From Gonapodya prolifera JEL478 (taxonomy: Eukaryota > Monoblepharomycota > Monoblepharidomycetes > Monoblepharidales > Gonapodyaceae), in assembly GCA_001574975.1 (NCBI GenBank), contig KQ965739.1, positions 739,826 through 803,825 on the forward strand: 64,000 bases of DNA, written 5' to 3'. This document shows positions 1-11,092 of the stretch, piece by piece (the stretch's first letter is position 1; every line of letters begins with the position of its first letter). Both the position numbers and the translations under genes were made by a program. Under the pieces are notes generated by a model. That model made no database searches. It was not told the origin of the DNA and worked only from the letters and a program-made list of their open reading frames with translations.

Positions 1-368
1 TTGCAGGAGTGGAAGATTGCGGAGTGGGAGGGAAATATTATTCACAGGTTGTTATCAGTGGTGCGGTGGAGTGTGGGTGACATGGAGCGACGTGAAGAGA
101 TGTGCGCTCTGAATGCAACATTTAATTGCATGGATCAGATGTACTGCAGCGGAAGGAATACCACCTCCTACAAAATCGCGTCACACGCTCTGTCCAAATA
201 CACGACTCGTTCTTGTACATACTTTACATCTGTACATCTGCACATCTGCCACATTTCACACGACTCGTTTGTCTACTCCACAGCATACATCGCACTTCTG
301 CCCACTCACTGCTCTATCACACACGTCCCATCGCCCTTCGAGTCCGATACACTGCACTGGGTCCCTTT

Positions 369-480
369 CACCGTCCACACCCTAACGTCCACCGTCCACA
401 CCCTAACGTCCACCGTCCACCATCCACCATCCACCGTCCACCATCCACCGTCCACCATCCACCGTCCACCATCCGCCCTG
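369..480. repeat. Minisatellite of ccgtccac / catccac units
   Basis: A short tandem array downstream of the uL16m gene. It begins with two copies of an 18-base unit (ccgtccacaccctaacgtcca-like, about 369-410). It continues as 7- to 14-base units alternating between accgtcc and accatcc up to about 480. The flanking 1-368 and 481-571 hold no gene that I can support; the long ORFs there are low-complexity readings of the repeat. The CCCTAAC within the first units is not a telomere tract. Confidence 0.85.
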
Positions 481-571
481 CCACACCACCGTCCACCGTC
501 CGTCGTCCACCAACACCTCCAACACCCCCACCTGCCACAAACCCCACCCACCCCAACCCGTCCCACCCCAC

Positions 572-1693
572 TCACAACTGCCCAACATGCCTGACCATCC
601 TCGGCACGACGGCCCCCGCCCTGGACTCCCACAAGTCTCGGTCCGAGACGGTGTCGGGCACGCCGAGTTTTGCGCGGACCGAGGCGGGGACTGGAAGGCG
701 GTATTTGCGCACGAATGAGGGAAGGCGGGGTGGGAAGGGTGTTGGTGTGGAGGTGGAGGAGGAGGGAGAGGAGGGGGTGGGAGAAGAGGAGGGAGAGGAA
801 GAGGTAGAAGAGGAGACGGAGGAAGAGGAGGAGGCGGAGGAAGAGGTGACGGAGGTTGAAGAGACAGAGGCAGATGGGAGGGCAGGACGCGACGGGAGGA
901 CGACTTCGGCAGGAACGGGCAGCGCGACCATCGCGGCCGTGAGTGCCTCCCGGGCAAGGTCTTCGGACAGTTCCATCCCACCGCCAGCAGCGGCTGCGTC
1001 GTCCGCACCAGCACCAGCGGCCGCCCCACTGGCGGATTTGACGGTCGATGGCCCGGCGATCTCAAAAATGACTTTTCCGGCTCTGACCCTGCAGGCCCAG
1101 AACTCGACGTTTCCCTTTCCTTTGCCCATACGTGTCTCTGCGCCCTTTGAGGTGACGGGTAAGTCCGGGAACACGCGCATGTAGATACGCGCGCCTTTGA
1201 CGGGCTTGAGCAGGCGGCGGATAATGTTGCGGGTGGCGTCGAGCTGGCGCGCCGTCATGCGGACGGAGCGCAGGACGCGCAGACCGTACGTGCCCCATGC
1301 GACCTCGGACCCGCGCGTGGAGCCGCCCAGGGAGTGCGGCAGGCGGCCCTTTTGGGCTTTGCGATGGTTGCGCCGGCGCGGGACGAATGGGGATGCAGCG
1401 TGGCGTCGTTGCAGGAGCGAGGTTGGAGGAGCGAGGGGGGTGGGGAGGGTGCGGGAGGGGAAGAACGAAGGGGAGAGGAGCGCGGAGGTGGTGGTGGGAG
1501 AGGGGAAGGAGGTCGGGAGAGCGGAGATTGGCGGGAGAGAGCGGGAAAGAGGCGCGGATGCGAGGAGGGAGAGCGATCGCGCGAGAGGAGCGAGAGGGGA
1601 GGGCAGGAGGGCGGGGATGGCAGCGAGAGATGCGCGCGCGGAGACGGAGTGGAGATTCCTCGCAGCAAGGGCGGTGCGCAGCGCGTGCGACAT
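572..1693 (-). CDS. MRPL16: Mitochondrial large-subunit ribosomal protein uL16m
   Basis: Component of the mitochondrial 54S/39S ribosomal subunit that lies near the peptidyl-transferase centre and the A-site tRNA. The uL16 core is clear: RRNHRKAQKGRLP, then GSEVAWGTYGLRVL, VRMTARQLDATRNIIRR, the FPDLPVTSKGAETRMGKGKG signature and RVRAGKVIFEIAG. I chose the ATG at 1693 because the 24 codons upstream are not N-terminal-like. From there the first 90 or so residues are Arg/Ser/Ala-rich, as expected of a mitochondrial targeting sequence. No intron is needed. Oddity: a roughly 60-residue Ser/Thr/Pro tract lies after the core and before a final Arg-rich segment. The opposite strand reads as a Glu-rich ORF, which is a shadow. 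It faces away from the UBE2S gene, with 309 bases between start codons. Confidence 0.9.
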   Translation of the reverse strand: MSHALRTALAARNLHSVSARASLAAIPALLPSPLAPLARSLSLLASAPLSRSLPPISALPTSFPSPTTTSALLSPSFFPSRTLPTPLAPPTSLLQRRHAASPFVPRRRNHRKAQKGRLPHSLGGSTRGSEVAWGTYGLRVLRSVRMTARQLDATRNIIRRLLKPVKGARIYMRVFPDLPVTSKGAETRMGKGKGNVEFWACRVRAGKVIFEIAGPSTVKSASGAAAGAGADDAAAAGGGMELSEDLAREALTAAMVALPVPAEVVLPSRPALPSASVSSTSVTSSSASSSSSVSSSTSSSPSSSPTPSSPSSSTSTPTPFPPRLPSFVRKYRLPVPASVRAKLGVPDTVSDRDLWESRAGAVVPRMVRHVGQL

Positions 1694-2002
1694 CGCAGTG
1701 CGAGTGTGTGGGTGGGGGGTGTTGTGGGTGAAGAAGCGGACCGTGCACCGTGCACTCCAGCCCAACCCCCGAGATTCGCAATCCCATCATAACACCCAAC
1801 CGCAATCCCTCTCCATTCTGTCTCTGCACCCTCACTCGCACTTTCGCAGCAATGGTACGCTTTCCTTCCCTCCTTCACCCTCTCTCCGCCTCCCTCGCGC
1901 TTACCATTCGCCGCTCTGCCGCTGCTCTCCCTCTCCCATCCCACACCCGACTCTCCACTCTCCGGACTCATCTCGAATCCCCCTCCGCAATGATTTTCGC
2001 GC

Positions 2003-4396
2003 ATGATGCCACAGTCCGGCGCGGCGCTTCCCTCGGGTGGGTTTCATCAACCTCGGCAATTGCTCATTCAACCACCGAATGATTTCATTCCGATTCGCAC
2101 CCATTGCATCTCCATACCCTCCCTTTCCCCCCTTCTACTGCCCTCCTCCACATCTATCCCTCCCCCACGTCCCCATTCCCTCCCATCCGCCATCCACCCA
2201 CCAACCACACCTACACCTACACACACACCACACACACGCAGGCGTCGTCCGAAAACTCCTCCGCGACCTCATGCATCTCAGCGACAACCCGCCCGAGGGC
2301 ATTCACGTCGTTATCGACGAGGATAACATCACGGATGTGCAGGCATGGATTCTCGGGCCGGAGGGGACACCGTTTGAAGGTGCGTTGCGAGACGCGAAGC
2401 GAGGTCTGGAGTGCGAAGCACTCAAGACCGAGCTGTCGAGGCCTAAGCGCGATAACGCTGACCGAGGACACGAGCCCAGCGGGTGCGTCCGCCGGAGGCG
2501 AGTGATCCGCGAAGCGGAATGTTCTTCGCGGAGCGAACCAGAGGAAAACCCGAGGCGATGGCGCTGACCGAGGAAGCGAGTGCAGCGAGGTGTCCGCCGG
2601 ACGCTTTTTCTTCGCGAAGCGGAATACATTCATTGCAGACCCATATTGGACCGAGCTCGAGGCCTAAGCGCAATAGCGCTGACCGAGGCTGTCCGCCGGT
2701 GGCGAATTACCCCGCGCAGCAGAATACATTCATTGCAGAGCCATATTGGACCGAGACTGTCCGTCGGAGGCGATTCTAGAGCGCGAAGCGAATCTCGACC
2801 GGCTAGGCCGCCAGGGCGAGGCCTGGACGGGCAATGCGTAGAGGCGCATTATTTACACCGCGAAGCGGCAATCGACACACGTCGAGTACACGTAAATTGG
2901 CGGACTCCAAGTTCCACCCTCGAAGAAGGGGCGATAAAGCGTGGACAGAGCATGAGCTGTGAATGACAAGGGGCGCATAACGCGAGGAATGCCAAATAAT
3001 TCCTTCCCACCCCCCAAACGCACACACGCACGCACACGCACACACAGCCGGCGCATTCCGGATCCGCCTCGTCCTCCCGCCCGACTTCCCGACCTCGCCG
3101 CCGCGGGGCTACTTTCTGACCAAGATCTTCCACCCAAACGTGGGCCCCGGGGGCGAGATCTGCGTCAATACGCTCAAGAGGGAGTGGAAGAGGGAGACGG
3201 GGATGCGGGAGGTGTTTGTGGTGAGTGCGGTGGGGGGAAGGGGCGCAAGGGGGGCAAGGGGCGTTAGAGGGGGGTTAGAGGGGTGAGGCGGAGGGGGTGT
3301 GAACGTGGAAAGGGTGGACCATTTCCGGGAATGGGTGCGGGAGCTAAGAAGATGAGTGGAAGTTCTGCTAAAGAGAAAGGAGCGTAAGGTCTCGACACAT
3401 CGGTCGCACACGAACGATACCAGCACTCGAGACTCGAGACTGCAGGAACTACCGAGCCGCGAGGCGGAACGTGGGAAGCGTGGACGGGCGATGAAAGCTT
3501 GTCACGCGATTGGAGTACCACAGTCCCCAAACGCTCGCTCCGGATGGAATCCTGACCCTGGGCCACACGTGCGCTCTTTGTTACTCCACTCCCCATGTGT
3601 TACTCACACCCAATCCGACCTGACGACCCGACCCCGACAGACCATCAAATGCCTCCTCATTGCGCCAAACCCCGAATCAGCGCTCAATGAAGAGGCGGGC
3701 AAGCTCCTGCTGGCAGACTACGCGGCGTACGCATCCCGCGCGCGCACCATGGCTGAAGTGTACGCCAGGGGGAATCGCAAGGAGGTCTTGGCCAAGATGG
3801 GCAGTGGTGATGGCGCGGGTGGCACTGCGGCGGGTGCCGCGGACGTTGGTGGGATCAAGGAGGTCCAGCAGCAGGGAGGCGGACAGTCGCCAAGCGTCCA
3901 GCATGGCTCGCGGAAGGGCAAAGACGCAGTACAGGATCAGCGCGTGTCTCCTTCGCATGGGCAGGCGCAGGCGCACGAACGGGTCCCGCTCGGACCTGGC
4001 GACGTGGCGGGGTCTTCGCGGCAGATCCTTGCCGGGGCGGTTGGGGAGGGAAGGCGGGATAAGGCCGCCTCGTGTCTGAGTCCTGGAGTGGCGCTGGCGG
4101 CGGTGAGCGGAAGTGCAGGTGCAGTTTCCTGCCTGGGAACGGGTGTGGGATCTGTGTCGGACGATCCAAGGGAGCAACTCGAAGACGCGCCTTCTCCCCC
4201 GCGTGTGCCCGAACGGGCCAGGACCCCTGCATCCAGCAACTCGCGCAAACGCGGAGGATCCCACGTCCCCACGCCCCCCGCGAAAAAGAAGGCCTTGGGG
4301 CAGCACGTCGGCGTGGCGGTGGGCGATTGTAGGGTTGTGGTGGGGAGCGCATTGAGTAGACTCAAGGATGGCAGGGCGGCGTTGAGGAGGTTTTGA
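2003..4396 (+). CDS. UBE2S-type ubiquitin-conjugating enzyme E2 with long C-terminal tail
   Basis: E2 enzyme of the UBE2S family, which extends Lys11-linked ubiquitin chains on APC/C substrates in mitosis. Exons 2003-2036, 2242-2379, 3048-3220 and 3641-4396 join in phase to 366 residues. The UBC fold shows [59 protein letters not shown] (HPN at about 86-88, catalytic Cys at about 96) and [20 protein letters not shown]. The last motif and the short Cys-proximal loop single out UBE2S among E2s. The tail is about 200 residues, Ser/Gly/Lys-rich and unlike human in sequence, but it ends in LRRF, close to the LRRL end that docks human UBE2S on APC/C. Exon 1 (34 bases) was placed by phase and a GTGGGT donor, so the start is the least certain part. 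Confidence 0.88.
2449..2780. repeat. Intronic GC-rich dispersed/tandem repeat units
   Basis: This stretch lies inside the 668-base second intron of the UBE2S-like gene. The motif GCTGACCGAGG recurs at 2457, 2563 and 2678, each time followed by a GTCCGCCGG block and then a GCGAAGCGGAAT-like block. A 34-base block starting GAATACATTCATTGCAGA occurs at 2622-2655 and again at 2722-2755, exactly 100 bases apart with one mismatch. Many blocks are short inverted repeats (for example aagcgc..gcgctt-like), so the RNA could fold strongly. No ORF of interest. Confidence 0.8.
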
Positions 4397-4399
4397 GTT

Positions 4400-4417
4400 G
4401 GGGGGGGGGGGGGGGGG
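4400..4417. repeat. 18-base poly-G run in the UBE2S 3' flank
   Basis: A homopolymer of 18 G begins three bases after the UBE2S stop codon, so it is probably transcribed in the 3' UTR. The rest of 4418-4732 is AT-richer intergenic DNA with no gene. Confidence 0.9.
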
Positions 4418-4732
4418 TAGTTGCTGTGTGGGGAAGGGAGGGCTGGACGTGGGACGTGTGGGACGTGCTGTGGAGAGTGGTTTGAGACTGGTGGACTTGC
4501 ATTGCCGGCGGGTGGAAATTTGGACTCTTTTCTGTTGTATTGGCATCGTTGTCGTCGGGGTCTGTACCACTACGTTTTTTTGTGAATAGTTTATTTGATG
4601 CACTGACTTTACATACATATTTTGCGAGTGTTTGAAAAACTCCCACGCCATTGGGAAGGGTGACGCTTGAACATCATGAAGATTTGCCGGGTAACCCAGC
4701 AATCCCATCACCCCCCCACGACCCGCCCCACG

Positions 4733-6803
4733 ATGGAGAAGTCCGGCTCCAAGGATCACCTGCCGCCCCCGATTGCATCCGCGCGCGCTGAGCCGCGGTA
4801 CTCCATCGCCACGATATGTGAGATTGTCTGTTGTCACATTTCACTTCCCGATCCCATCACGCGCGTCACTCCCCTTCCCGTCCCTACCCCCTCACCAACC
4901 ACCGCTCAGCCGCCGTGATCGCCTTCTACTGGGCATGCTCGCTCTCGGTCGTGTTCCTCAACAAGTACATCCTGTCCTACTCCCCCTTCCGCTTTCCCTA
5001 CCCGCTGTTCGTGACGTGGTTCCAGCTTGTGGTGGCGCTGGTCGTGCTGGTGGTGTGGGGCTCCCTGGGGAAGAGGTGAGCTGGTGGTGGGAAGTGGGGA
5101 GTTGTTGGGAAGGTTTGGAGACAGCGTCGTGGGATGTCGGACGTGGTTTGGATGGGTAGAGGAGGTGTGATAGAGGCCCGGTGGGACTGCGAATTGGTGA
5201 AGACGGGTGGCGGGTGCGGTTGTGACAGGCGCTTGACGGGCAAGTGTGGTGGAAAGTGTCCGGGCGGGTGGGGGATGTGGTTTGGTGTGGTTTCAAATGA
5301 GCGGAGCGACGCGTTGTCGCTGTCATGTTCGAATGAGCGTAGCGCCGCGCTGGCAGTGCCATAATACCATGGGAGCTCACATCGACGGCGATCCTTCCCC
5401 CCAACTACCCGTCGCCCACCCACCTAACCCACCCAGCATCCGCGCCTTCTCCGTAATACCACCGTACGAGTTCCGCCTGGACATCGCCAAACGCGTCGCG
5501 ACCCTCACTTTTGTATATGTTATGATGCTGGCCTTCAATAATTTGTGCCTACAGGTACGTCGTGTGTGGAGCTCTTTCAGCAGGATGAAACGCAGCGACG
5601 ATGACGGGGTCCGGGAAGGACATCGAGTTTGTGGGTGGGGGACAATAGAGAGCTGGTGTGAGGAAGGGGAAGGGTTGCGGGGTCGTGAATGGGGTAGAGA
5701 CGGAGTGGTGGTGGACTGGGGACAAGTAACGCCCGAGTATGTGGATTGGGGTAATGGATGGATGGATCCCAAGCTTGTGGACCAGGAACAACCCAAGTGG
5801 TGAAAATGAAGGAACCATGGAGGAACAGAATAATCCTCTGCGACGTCATCGCACGCGCTTGTTTTCAATTGCCATTCCTTCCTTTCGTTGCCCTCATCTC
5901 CCCTTTCCACCCACCACACAGTACGTCGAAGTGACCTTCTACCAAGTCGCGCGCTCTCTCACCATCGTCTTCAACATAATCTTCACGTACTACATCCTGG
6001 GCCACACCACCAACACCCAGACTCTGTTTGCCTGCGCCATTGTCACACTGGGGTTCGCTCTGGGCTCGTACGGCGAGATCAACTTCTCCTGGGCGGGCGT
6101 GCTGTTCGGAGTCGGAAGCAGCGTCTTTGTGGCTCTGTACGGCATTTACGTCAAAAAGACCCTGGCGTATGTGGAGAATGACCAGTGGTGCGTGGAGAGG
6201 AGCGGTTTACAACGCCAGAGAAGATTCATTCACATTTCTCCTTCTTCCAACCCGGCAATAAGGCGGCTACTCCACTACAACACCACTATCGCCATAATCA
6301 TGCTTTTCCCCCTCGTCGTGGTGTCGGGAGAATTCTCGGACATGATGGACTCTGTCACATTTTGGTACGACACAACGTGAGTAGTCCCTTTTCCATGTTA
6401 GAACGCTGTCTCGTGAGGGCGCACGTCGTCGCGTTACTGGTTTATGAACCTGCATGTTCGCTTTCCAGGTTCTGGTCCGTCATGATCCTCACGGGTCTCA
6501 CAGGCTTCCTCATCAACATCGCCACCTTCCTCCAGATCAAATTCACCTCACCGCTCACAAACACCATATCGGGCACGGCCAAGGCGTGCGCGCAGACCAT
6601 CATCGCCGCTGTGGTCATTCAGAATCCCATCTCTTCAATGGTGAGCCGGGAGAAGTCCGTGTTTGTGAGACATGGGCATTCATTTGACCATTTTTTTGGT
6701 GCTCGCTCAATTTTGACAGAATGGAACTGGAATTTTCCTTTCGCTTGGAGGGTCGGCGTATTATTCGTATGTACGGTATAGAGAAATGATGGATAGGCGA
6801 TAG
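4733..6803 (+). CDS. Golgi GDP-fucose transporter (SLC35C1-like)
   Basis: Nucleotide-sugar antiporter of the drug/metabolite transporter fold, expected to import GDP-fucose into the Golgi in exchange for GMP. Seven exons (4733-4817, 4910-5075, 5437-5554, 5922-6187, 6263-6376, 6469-6640, 6720-6803) join in phase to 334 residues, a normal family length. Diagnostic stretches are VFLNKYILSYSPFRFPYPLF in the first helix region, FNNLCLQYVEVTFYQVARSL and TVF-type continuation, KFTSPLTNTISGTAKACAQT, and a GGSAYYSYVR end. These match SLC35C1 better than the UDP-sugar or TPT families, and about ten hydrophobic segments are visible. The third intron (5555-5921) is unusually long, and intron 2 holds a short repeat. 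Substrate assignment is by family resemblance only. Confidence 0.88.
5295..5364. repeat. Two-copy GC-rich repeat in a transporter intron
   Basis: Two adjacent, diverged copies of about 35 bases, each starting AATGAGCGNAGCG and continuing with a CGCGNTGNC(G)CTG-like hairpin. They resemble the blocks in the UBE2S intron in style (GAGCGnAGCG, GCGCTG), although I cannot show common descent by eye. Confidence 0.5.
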
Positions 6804-6937
6804 ATAGAAATTAATCGTAGTAGCTAAATTACGTCCTTCAACGAGCGGGAAACCTCGTGAGTCTCGAATGCGCACGTCGTCGGCCAAAGTGCTCCCACGA
6901 ACCCCCCCTCCACCCCCCCCCGCCCCCGCACACGGTC

Positions 6938-8451
6938 ATGGACCCCAAATACGGCACCCCACATGCGCACGAACTTGCAAAAACGCGTCTCGCTCTCGCT
7001 CTTCTGCTGCTCAAAGAGCGTCCCGTCGAGTTCGACGTCGATGGTACGTTCATGTCATCACGGAAACCACCTGTACACCTCTCACGCCCGATTCCACCTA
7101 CCGTCCCAAGATTACCTCGATTTTGTGCTCGACTCTGTCGAAACCGACCCGACGCACCTGTCTGACGCCGTCGCGAAGCTTCGAAATGCCTTTGTGCCTC
7201 TCCAGACGCTGGCGGACGAACGCGCGCGGGAGCGTCGGACCGCCAACGAGTTGAGAAAGGAAGTCGCGGATTTGAGGGCGCAGGTGGTGTCGCTTAAGAG
7301 GAAGATTGCAGAGGTGGGGGCGGATGGTGCGTGTGAGACCTTGTTGCTGACGTAAGCCAATGGTCAACCAAAGAAGTGGCTGCAGAACCAACACAACCTG
7401 GAGATGGGGCAAGCTCTGATGCAAACCGCGGTAGCAGAGGTAAGTATTGCGAATCTTGGGATGGTGGTGGCTTTCAACGCAAAACCTGACTCTATGGGCC
7501 GTTGTCAGGACTACCTGCTGAAACCGGCCACGAGACTACACTACGAAAGGTCAATCTTCTGCGCCGAATTTCAAGCATTAAAGACAGTGAAAAGGAGACT
7601 CGACAAATGAGGACGGGCCTTGTATCAGAAACTCTCGAACTTTTCGTGGCGGAGGTGGAGGCTCAATGCACGTTTGCTTCTGGAGCACAAACCAGCAGCC
7701 CCTCGATCCAGGTGCTGCTCGACTCTTTCGGAAAATTTGTTGAGGATATTCCGAGTATGAGCTACGTCATCTCACTTGATTTATGATGGTTGGTGCTGAT
7801 TGATACTCCCCCTGCGCGAAGCTGATCTCGAAGGGGACCCTCAGATCTTACTCACCACTTCCCGGCTTTATCATCGTCTACTAAAAGTATTTTTAGTCTT
7901 CATATCCGCACGGACTCGCCGGGCTTTGAAAGGGGAACCACTGCAGACAGGCGTGTCAGTTGTGGGCATTACTTGTGCCTTGAAAGACCTCTCGGCACAG
8001 ATTGTTCGGAAGATTTCAGTCCTATCAGAAGCCATTTTTCTCATCGTGACAAAGGAATGCGAAGGGATTCGCAAGCAAAGGCAGGGAATGAAGGAGGGCA
8101 CAAGCAGCGAAGAGAAACTCGAGTGCGCTGTGGTGGACTTTTCGGACCGAGAGGCGCTGTCGCTTCTTACAAGTGTAGTTGAGTCTCAGTGTGGGTCGCC
8201 ACTCGTGGTCTGGTCTTTGCGTCAAGGTATCGGAACATTCTGCCAGCACCTTATCGGCCGTTGGCATCTGATCACAACGTGCACCACTTATAGGGCTTTC
8301 CTTCCAACGAGCGCTCAGCTCTCTTCAAATGTGCGCCGAGGAATTTGGAGGACCTGTGTTGGTGGAACGTTTATTGCGCGTTCGCGCAGAATTCCTTCCA
8401 ACGGCCGAACTGTCGAAGACAACGCAGGCTTTCATCGCACGACACAGATGA
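6938..8451 (+). CDS. Helical protein, possible MEI4-like meiotic DSB factor
   Basis: Six exons (6938-7043, 7111-7326, 7374-7439, 7509-7754, 7822-8226, 8294-8451) join in phase to 398 residues. The N-terminus, with KTRLALALLLLKERP at about 15-29, resembles the conserved opening block of MEI4 as I remember it (a short LALALA..RxKP helix). A coiled coil follows (residues about 60-105, RTANELRKEVADLRAQVVSLK). The C-terminal half is an all-helical Leu-rich region (VLLDSFGKFVEDIP, LLTTSRLYHRLLKVFLVF) of the kind MEI4 also has. MEI4 works with REC114 in Spo11 double-strand break formation. The match is short and the family diverges fast, so the gene model is firmer than the name. It converges on the AspRS gene, with 100 bases between stop codons. 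Confidence 0.6.
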
Positions 8452-8551
8452 GCATATGCCATGAGTCTAAAAAAGAGCCTTCACCGCGGGATAGTTGCAT
8501 ATTCTATTGGTAGATTGTTTTGTTCAATCTAGTTAGTTCGTCGCCAGTCCT

Positions 8552-11092
8552 CTAGGGCTCAACACGTTTTGGGTCGCGTGGGAACAAGCTGGTTCGACGG
8601 ATGTTCCCAAGAGCACAATACAGCATACAAACACGTTCCAAACCTTTGATGGAGACATTAAATTTCAGGAAGCTAATCATTTTCGGAAATTGCTCAACTC
8701 ACCAATACCACCACCCGCATGTGGTGGAACACCATACTTGAAGGCGTCAACATAACCCTGAATCGTCTTCACTTCAACCTTGTGCTCTTTTACCCGCTCC
8801 AGGAGGAGATTGACATCGTGGACTCGTTGGGCGCCGGACATGATTTCCTCCCCTCTCATAAACACGTCATACGAGTTTGAATAGCCCTGAAGCGTCGGAG
8901 TCAGAAACATGAACAAAAATTACAGATGTTGAATAAAATAACTTACTGGCTGTTGAGGGTCGGGCATGGTGTAAAATGGTCTTACTGCGAGAGGGAACTT
9001 GTCGATAATATAAAAGTCGGTGTCGTACTTTGCTTTCACGAGCCTTCCGAGAAGCTTTTCTTGGTCAGTACTAAACAAGGAGGGGAAATCGTGACAGTTC
9101 GACTCGACAGAGATGTTGCGTTTCTGAAAGGGCGAACCTCATGTCATCGTAGTCCCCAATCTCCACTCCACTGCTTCTGAGAAGGGCGATGGCATCCTTA
9201 TAGTGAAGCCTCAACTTCTTGGCCTTGAAATCCTCGAACGGGAACTGCCGTTTGATAATCTCGAGCTCCGTCGCATAGCGAGTCGAAAGGCCTTCAAATA
9301 TGTGCAGAAACATCCCTTCAAACATGTCGACCACTTCGTGGTAGTGTTCTTGGAAGGCCATTTCGAAGTCCAGACCGACAAACTCAGTCATGTGCCGATG
9401 TGTGAAGGAGTTCTCCGCACGGAAGACTGTCCATGCAAAAACAGCACTGAGCGACAGTTGCAGGTTGCTCGCAACTCAGCTCACCTGGTCCAATCTCATA
9501 GACACGCTCGAAGTCAGCACAAATACACATCTGCTTGTAGAACTGAGGAGATTGGGCGAGGAAGGCATCACCTTTAATTGAACAGAATGTTAAAGCATTG
9601 ATACTAAACGAAATAGCAGACGCAACATACGATTGAAGTACGAAACCTTGAACACGTTAGCACCCCCTTCACTTGCAGCTGGTATAATCTTTGGAGAATG
9701 AATTTCTGTGAAGCCATGTCCATCAAGATATTCCCTGAACAGTTTAGAGACCCCGGCCTGAATTTTGAAAATGGCTTGATTTGTGATGGTCTGAAGTATT
9801 TGGTGAAAATAGAAATCATTGGTCACAAAAGGTCGGATGGCGCACTCACTCTGAGGTCGATCACTCGGTTCTTCAGCCGTGTGACAAGAAGAACTTTCGG
9901 AGCGGCTTGATCAGTCGCCTGCCATCACGTGACTTGGGGTCACACGGAGCGATAAGCATAAGAGCCATTGAACAGACCTGCTCTGTCTCCTCACCCTCCT
10001 CGTCCTCCCCCACAGGCAACGGTCTAGTGGCGTCTTCGAGAGTAAAAGGTAGTCGACCATCACTCTTGTTCTCACAGAAAATCTTTCCCAACAGGAAACG
10101 TCAATCGCATTTCCACGAGAGCAATTCACGCAATCATACCTGAGTGATTTGCAGCTCGACATCCTGCACGGTACAGGATTTGACTGGCTCAAGAACTTTC
10201 GATACTTTTGCGTGAACAAGAACAATGGACTCGGAAGGGATGCTTCAAAAGAAGGTTCCACATTGAGTGACTTTTCGGGTGATTCACATCAGCACGTCAC
10301 CTACCTGGCAATGTACTTGATCATTTGCTTGCTAATCTGGTCTGCATCAACAGACACCACCGCTTGGACGGTGTGCTCACGTTGTCTCAAGATAAGGAAT
10401 CCCTTCTTTGCGCCTATTTCAAGTTTCGAGAAGCTCTACTGTTGTCCTGCGAATCCAAAAGTGGAGCCCACCCACCAACTCCACGATACGTCTGCACTCG
10501 GGCACGAAGATAAACGTCTTCGTCCGCCAAGGCTGCCGAAAGATCCTTTATAATGGTCCGTTTTTCCCCTGGAGACGCCAAATTGTCATAAAAGGAAGCA
10601 AAAATGGCTCCAACCGAGAATAAATACCCATTCTGGTTGTCGATTGATTAACGGGAAGGTCTCCATATTTGCCTTTTGAGTAGTCCTTCACAGGTATCAT
10701 CCACGTAAATTCAATGACATCAAGTCGCAATTACACTGAAGTCTCACTTCAGCATCTGCAGCTGCCTTTTCCGCTGCCTTTTATCAAACAAGTTGGCTGT
10801 GAATACGTTTCATCGGTCAAAAACAGACAGTCGCCGTGACTCACCAACTTTGCTGCCTGCTCCCGCTTCTTTGCCTCCTTCTCCTGTTGTTGCTACAAAT
10901 ATCGGCGTTGAGTAATTAATGAATCCATCCGCAGCAGTGATTCGCGGCGATTAAAATCCACGTCCGGGTTCCCAGAACTCAGAACTGCACCTGGAGTTTC
11001 TTGAGGGCTTTTTTGGACAAAGGCTTCCCTTCCTCGTCAAGCACTACCTCCTCTTCCTTCGATTCCTTTGATTCAATTGGGGGTTCGGCCAT
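8552..11092 (-). CDS. DPS1: Cytosolic aspartyl-tRNA synthetase
   Basis: Charges tRNA-Asp with aspartate. Fifteen exons on the minus strand join in phase to 563 residues. From the start they are 10991-11092, 10845-10892, 10748-10777, 10628-10685, 10476-10607, 10305-10413, 10140-10242, 9978-10082, 9850-9918, 9631-9790, 9485-9571, 9138-9426, 8947-9070, 8703-8886 and 8552-8643. The Lys/Glu-rich N-terminal extension is typical of the eukaryotic cytosolic enzyme. The OB-fold anticodon domain includes [12 protein letters not shown]. Class II motifs follow: motif 1 around [17 protein letters not shown], motif 2 [17 protein letters not shown] and motif 3 [21 protein letters not shown]. Exon 3 is only 30 bases. 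One donor is GTTCGC rather than GTAAGT-like. It shares a divergent promoter with HMG-CoA reductase. Confidence 0.95.

Noticed and set aside
369-480. Possible CRISPR array or telomere tract
   Set aside because: Units are 7-18 bases with no spacers, and CCCTAAC occurs only inside the 18-base units; this is a minisatellite.
126-1184. Glu-rich 352-codon ORF on the + strand
   Set aside because: It is the antisense reading of the Ser-rich uL16m tract and the minisatellite; the minus-strand frame has the conserved ribosomal protein.
1197-2006. 269-codon + strand ORF and its overlapping neighbours
   Set aside because: Arg/Gly-rich shadow of uL16m in GC-rich DNA with no recognisable domain.
4733-6803. 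Triose-phosphate or UDP-sugar transporter
   Set aside because: The blocks FNNLCLQYVEVTFYQVARSL and KFTSPLTNTISGTAKACAQT fit the GDP-fucose transporter group better.
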